Assembly: GCF_000720115.1 (NCBI RefSeq)
Contig: NZ_JOIR01000015.1
Span: 1 to 64,000, forward strand
Length of the DNA stretch: 64,000 nucleotides
DNA from: Streptomyces sp. NRRL F-2580
Lineage (GTDB): Bacteria; Actinomycetota; Actinomycetes; Streptomycetales; Streptomycetaceae
Reading direction: 5' to 3'
A program made the translations under genes and the position numbers. How positions within the stretch are numbered: the first letter of the stretch is position 1; each line of letters starts with the position of its first letter. Shown here one piece after another: positions 60,647 through 64,000 of this stretch. The notes beneath the pieces are model-generated. The model did not search any database. It saw only the letters and a program-made list of their open reading frames with translations, and had not been told where the DNA came from.

Positions 60647-62350
60647 TCAGCGGGCCACCGCCACGCAGTAGTCCTCGTCGGTGGCGAGGAGGTTGCGGTG
60701 GGTGTCCTCGGCGGTGATGACCCCGTCGTCCAGGACCAGGACGCGGTCGGCGGCGTCCAGGAGGGCGGGGCTGCCGGTGATCACCACGGTGGTGCGGCCC
60801 CGGCGCAGCTCCGCGATGTTGCGCGCGATGAGCTGCTCCGTGACCGCGTCCACGGCCGTCGTCGGATCGTGCAGGACGAGGATCTCGCTGTCGGCGGCGA
60901 GGGCGCGGGCCAGGGACAGCCGTTGGCGCTGTCCGCCGGAGAGGTTCGCGCCGCGGTCCCGGACCCCGTAGTCGAGCCCTTCGCGGTGGAGGGCGACGAC
61001 GTCGGTCAGCATGGAGGCCTCGACCGCCTCGGAGAGCGTGCGGCTGGTGCCCGACGGGTCGATGTTCGTCCGGAGGGTGCCGGCGAAGATCTCCCCCTCG
61101 TACGGGTTCACCAGCATGTGCTCGCGGACCGCCTCGACCGACAGATCGGCGATGTCCTGCCCGCTGACCCGCACCACTCCCTCGTACGCGTCCGGCGGGA
61201 CCTTGACGGCCAGGATCGAGGCGAGGTCGGCCGCGGCGCGCGGCTGGTAGACGGCGACCGCCACGAACTCGCCCGCCGGAACGCGGAACTTCAGCTCGCG
61301 CAGGGACCCGTACCGGACGCAGTCGATCTCCAGGTCCCCGCCCGCGGCCGGCCGCTCGGGCCCGGTGGCCGTCACCGGCGGGGCGGCCAGCACCAGTGCC
61401 ATCCGCTCGGCCGAAGCGCGGGCCATCATCACGTACTTGGGCATGTCCGAGAACATCTTGAGCGGTTCCATGATGAACTGCGCCAGCCCGACGGCCATGA
61501 CGAGTTCGCCGATGGTGATCCGGCCGTCGAAGGCCAGCCGGCCCGCCGTCAGGGTCACGGAGGCGGCGAGGACGGCGTTGAGGGCCGTGGCGGTGCCCGC
61601 GTACGCGCCGTTCGCGAGGGCCACGGTGACCGCCTGCTGCTTCGCCTCCGTGCTGACCTTCCGGTAGGACCGGAACGCGGCGTGGTTTCCGCCGAAACCG
61701 TGCAGCGGGCGCAGGCCGGTGATCAGGTCGGCGACCTTCGCGCCCGCCCGCGCGACCCGGGCCTGCTGTTCGCGGGTGCTGGAGCCGATCCGTTTGGACA
61801 TCACGCTCAGGATCGACAGGATCGCGACGGTGCCCACGATCACCAGCAGGCCGAGCCGGAGGTCGGCCAGTCCCAGCGCGACCGCCGCGACCAGCACGGC
61901 GACCAGCGAACTGATCAGCAGCGGCACCACCTCGATGATGTCGGCGGTCTGGTCGGCGTCCTCGGTGGCGATGGTCAGCACCTCGCCGGACTTGAGGTCC
62001 ACGTCCCTGGCCACCGGCTGGAGTCCGCAGTCCGCGACGCGCACCCGCCAGCGGTGCGCCTCGGTCGTGTTGGCCTTCTGCAGGATGCGCATGCCGAACC
62101 GCCACGACAGCGACACGGTCGTGATGATCACGGCCAGTACGGCGATCGCAGCGGCGAGCGCGCCGAGGCTGCGCTCCCCCCGCATCGTGTGCTCGACGAT
62201 CAGGCCGAGCGCGATGGGGAAGGCGGTCTCACCGGCCTGGTAGAGGCCCATGAGGACGGTGCCCCAGGTCATGGCGCCGACGTTGCGGCGCAGTGCGGTG
62301 CGCAGGATGTCGGACCCCGCGTGGGGCCGCTGCGTGTCAGGAGTCTTCAT
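60647..62350 (-). CDS. cchI: Siderophore ABC exporter half-transporter
   Basis: The 567-residue protein fuses six membrane helices (residues 20-300) to a nucleotide-binding domain. The Walker A is lost: [16 protein letters not shown] stands where GxxGxGKST is expected. Signature [15 protein letters not shown] and Walker B-like [13 protein letters not shown] remain. It would thus form one degenerate and one normal site with a partner, probably the CchG counterpart outside the window. It exports the siderophore. Its ATG overlaps the NRPS 3' end by 14 bp, so the two are coupled. Confidence 0.92.
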   Translation of the reverse strand: MKTPDTQRPHAGSDILRTALRRNVGAMTWGTVLMGLYQAGETAFPIALGLIVEHTMRGERSLGALAAAIAVLAVIITTVSLSWRFGMRILQKANTTEAHRWRVRVADCGLQPVARDVDLKSGEVLTIATEDADQTADIIEVVPLLISSLVAVLVAAVALGLADLRLGLLVIVGTVAILSILSVMSKRIGSSTREQQARVARAGAKVADLITGLRPLHGFGGNHAAFRSYRKVSTEAKQQAVTVALANGAYAGTATALNAVLAASVTLTAGRLAFDGRITIGELVMAVGLAQFIMEPLKMFSDMPKYVMMARASAERMALVLAAPPVTATGPERPAAGGDLEIDCVRYGSLRELKFRVPAGEFVAVAVYQPRAAADLASILAVKVPPDAYEGVVRVSGQDIADLSVEAVREHMLVNPYEGEIFAGTLRTNIDPSGTSRTLSEAVEASMLTDVVALHREGLDYGVRDRGANLSGGQRQRLSLARALAADSEILVLHDPTTAVDAVTEQLIARNIAELRRGRTTVVITGSPALLDAADRVLVLDDGVITAEDTHRNLLATDEDYCVAVAR

Positions 62351-64000
62351 CGAGGTGGCGGGCAATCGCTTCCGGGGTGCGCAGGGAGAACAGATCACGG
62401 ATCGTGATCACTGGACCGTACTCGCGGCGGAGCAGCCCGATCAGCCGCACCGCCAGCATGGAGTGCCCTCCGAGGGACACGAAGTCGCTCACCGCGCTCA
62501 CCTCGTCGTCGTCCAGGTCGAGTGCCTCCGCGAAGTACTCGCACACGACGGTCTCGGTCTCCGTCTCCGGGCCGCGCTCCCCCGCCGTCGTCAGCGCTCC
62601 GAGCGGCTTGGCCTCCGGCAGGGCCTTGGTGTCGGCCTTCCCGTTCACGGTCAGGGGGATGGCGTCGACCTGCGCGTAGTGGGTCGGACGCAGGAAGTCC
62701 GGCAGTGCGGCGCCCACTTCGGCGGCGACCGCGGCCAAGTCGCGTCCGTCCAGCACGAGGTAGGCGGCCAGCCGGTGGGCGCCGTCGACCTGCGGGTCGG
62801 GCTGGGCGACCGCGGCGGCGAACCGTACGGCCGGGTGCGCGGCGAACGCCGCCTCGACCTCGCCGGGTTCGACCCGGTGGCCCCGGATCTTGACCTGCTG
62901 GTCGGTGCGGCCGAGGTACACCAGGTTCCCGTCGGGCCGCCGCAGCACGAGGTCGCCGGTGCGGTACATCCTCTCGCCGGGGGCGCCGAACGGGCAGGCG
63001 ACGAACCGGTCCGCGGTCTGGCCGGGCCGGCCGAGGTAGCCGCGGGCGATGCCGATGCCCGCCACGTACAGCTCACCGGGGACCCCGTCCGGCAGCGGGC
63101 GCAGCCACGGGTCCAGCACGTACACGTCGGTGTTGTCGATGGCCATGCCGACCACCGGGTCCTGGCATTCGAAGGTGCCGACGCCGAGCGTGTTGATGGT
63201 GTACTCGGTGGGGCCGTACAGGTTGTAGCCGACGGTGCCCTCGGTCTCGGCGAGGCGCTGCCACAGGGCCGGGGTGACGGCCTCGCCGCCCAGCAGCACC
63301 AGCGCCGGCCGCCGCGACGGGTTGTCGAGCAGGCCCTCGGCCACCAGCTGCTGGGCGTAGGTGGGGGTCACGTTGACGACGTCGATCCCGTGTTCGAGGC
63401 AGTACTCGGCCAGCCGGGGGGCGTCGCGGCGCAGTTCCTCGTCGCAGATGTGCACCTCGTGGCCGTCGGCGAGCCACAGCAGCTCCTCCCACGACATGTC
63501 GAAGGCGAAGGACACGGTGTGCGCGATGCGGAAGACCCGGTGGCCGTGCTCGGCCAGCACCGGCTCGAAGATCCGGCGCCGGTGGTTGATCAGCATGTTG
63601 GTGAGCCCGGCGTACTCGGTCACCACGCCCTTCGGGCGCCCGGTCGATCCGGAGGTGTAGATCGTGTACGCGGGGTGCCGCAGGCGGTCCGGGTCGTCCG
63701 GGGCGTACGTCACGAAGGGTTCGGCCTCGGGGAGGGGCCGGTCCAGTTCGATCAGGTCGCCGGTCAGCCGGGGGGACACGGCGCTGACGGTGAGGATGAC
63801 ATCGGGGCGGGCGTCCGCGACGATCGCCGCGATCCGCTCGTCCGGGTGGTCGAGCTCCAGCGGCACGTACGCGGCGCCGGTGCGCAGCACGGCGAACAGC
63901 GCCACGATCGAGTCGAGTGAGCGCGGGATCGCGAGGGCCACCGTCGTCTCGGGGCCGATGCCGCGGCGGGCGAGCACGCCCGCCACCTCGCGGCTGCGGT
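62337..64000 (-). CDS. cchH: Coelichelin-type NRPS, terminal A-PCP module (5' part outside window)
   Basis: The visible 554 residues hold an adenylation domain with [64 protein letters not shown] and NGKADTK. A carrier domain with [14 protein letters not shown] follows, where Ser takes the phosphopantetheine. No thioesterase follows; the gene ends 12 residues after the carrier fold, as in CchH. Reading the specificity residues from the A4-A5 region gives D-M-E-N-L-G-L-I-N plus the invariant Lys, the code I recall for delta-N-hydroxyornithine. The upstream condensation domain and first modules are beyond the right edge. Confidence 0.94.
   Translation of the reverse strand, partial: RSREVAGVLARRGIGPETTVALAIPRSLDSIVALFAVLRTGAAYVPLELDHPDERIAAIVADARPDVILTVSAVSPRLTGDLIELDRPLPEAEPFVTYAPDDPDRLRHPAYTIYTSGSTGRPKGVVTEYAGLTNMLINHRRRIFEPVLAEHGHRVFRIAHTVSFAFDMSWEELLWLADGHEVHICDEELRRDAPRLAEYCLEHGIDVVNVTPTYAQQLVAEGLLDNPSRRPALVLLGGEAVTPALWQRLAETEGTVGYNLYGPTEYTINTLGVGTFECQDPVVGMAIDNTDVYVLDPWLRPLPDGVPGELYVAGIGIARGYLGRPGQTADRFVACPFGAPGERMYRTGDLVLRRPDGNLVYLGRTDQQVKIRGHRVEPGEVEAAFAAHPAVRFAAAVAQPDPQVDGAHRLAAYLVLDGRDLAAVAAEVGAALPDFLRPTHYAQVDAIPLTVNGKADTKALPEAKPLGALTTAGERGPETETETVVCEYFAEALDLDDDEVSAVSDFVSLGGHSMLAVRLIGLLRREYGPVITIRDLFSLRTPEAIARHLDEDS

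Noticed and set aside
1..64000. Search for tRNA, rRNA and riboswitch genes
   Set aside because: No cloverleaf with a TTCRANNC-type T-loop, no ribosomal sequence and no recognisable riboswitch core was seen by eye; a covariance-model scan would be needed to exclude them.

Overview
The window is high-GC actinobacterial DNA and is almost certainly from a Streptomyces chromosome. The evidence is a short chaplin, a 2-methylisoborneol (2-MIB) locus with an encapsulin shell gene, the end of a coelichelin-type siderophore cluster, paired two-component systems, SpoIIE/PP2C phosphatases, and frequent GTG/TTG starts and 4-bp stop/start overlaps. An IS481-family transposase tail at the left edge and several gene remnants suggest a variable part of the chromosome.

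Layout. 1-10.3 kb is housekeeping and accessory: IS481 tail, VOC protein, SLAC1/TDT permease, a repeat-rich gap, a DoxX gene behind a probable iron box, a NarL-type two-component pair, an orphan ABC ATPase, a YdeI protein, the divergent DUF5997/LysR-substrate-domain pair, a membrane PP2C phosphatase and a second VOC protein. 10.4-15 kb encodes secreted or surface products: a small exported protein, a CBM2-GH18 chitinase, a Tat-exported beta-carbonic anhydrase and a chaplin. 15.5-23.7 kb is a polysaccharide-use locus: a PL8 lyase (frameshifted), a sugar ABC importer with a phosphatase fusion gene at its end, and a 2-hydroxyacid dehydrogenase. Near-identical 18-bp operators precede the lyase and the importer, and a weaker site precedes the dehydrogenase.

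23.8-34.2 kb holds two translationally coupled NUDIX genes, a two-gene CHAT protease/LCAT-like esterase operon, a chloramphenicol phosphotransferase-like kinase, a decayed NACHT (STAND) ATPase, a PolX/PHP DNA polymerase-like protein, and an aldehyde dehydrogenase remnant abutting a TetR remnant. The CHAT/LCAT pair beside a NACHT gene is the best candidate for a little-described conflict or self-recognition module.

34.2-47.4 kb has an OmpR-type two-component system with an MMPL transporter and a DUF2993 protein, linked by a 23-bp repeat (three tandem copies before the MMPL gene, one inverted copy before the regulator). A cyclase, a large AcoR-like/GAF/SpoIIE/ATPase phosphatase and a second sugar importer (ATPase, permease, lipoprotein) follow. 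47.4-53.3 kb carries a secreted NPP1/NLP protein, a 33-residue membrane peptide, an SDR/MarR divergent pair with twin operators, and a TetR/FAD-oxidase divergent pair with a palindromic operator.

53.3-57.1 kb is the 2-MIB operon: family 2B encapsulin, 2-MIB synthase, GPP methyltransferase. An amidohydrolase follows. From 59.2 kb to the right edge is the coelichelin-type cluster: mbtH-like cchK and esterase cchJ diverge from a perfect iron box, then come exporter cchI and the 3' end of the NRPS cchH. The last adenylation domain reads as the hydroxyornithine code. Single-base frameshifts in G/C runs occur in three genes (lyase, phosphatase fusion, NACHT), so either decay or sequencing error must be considered there.
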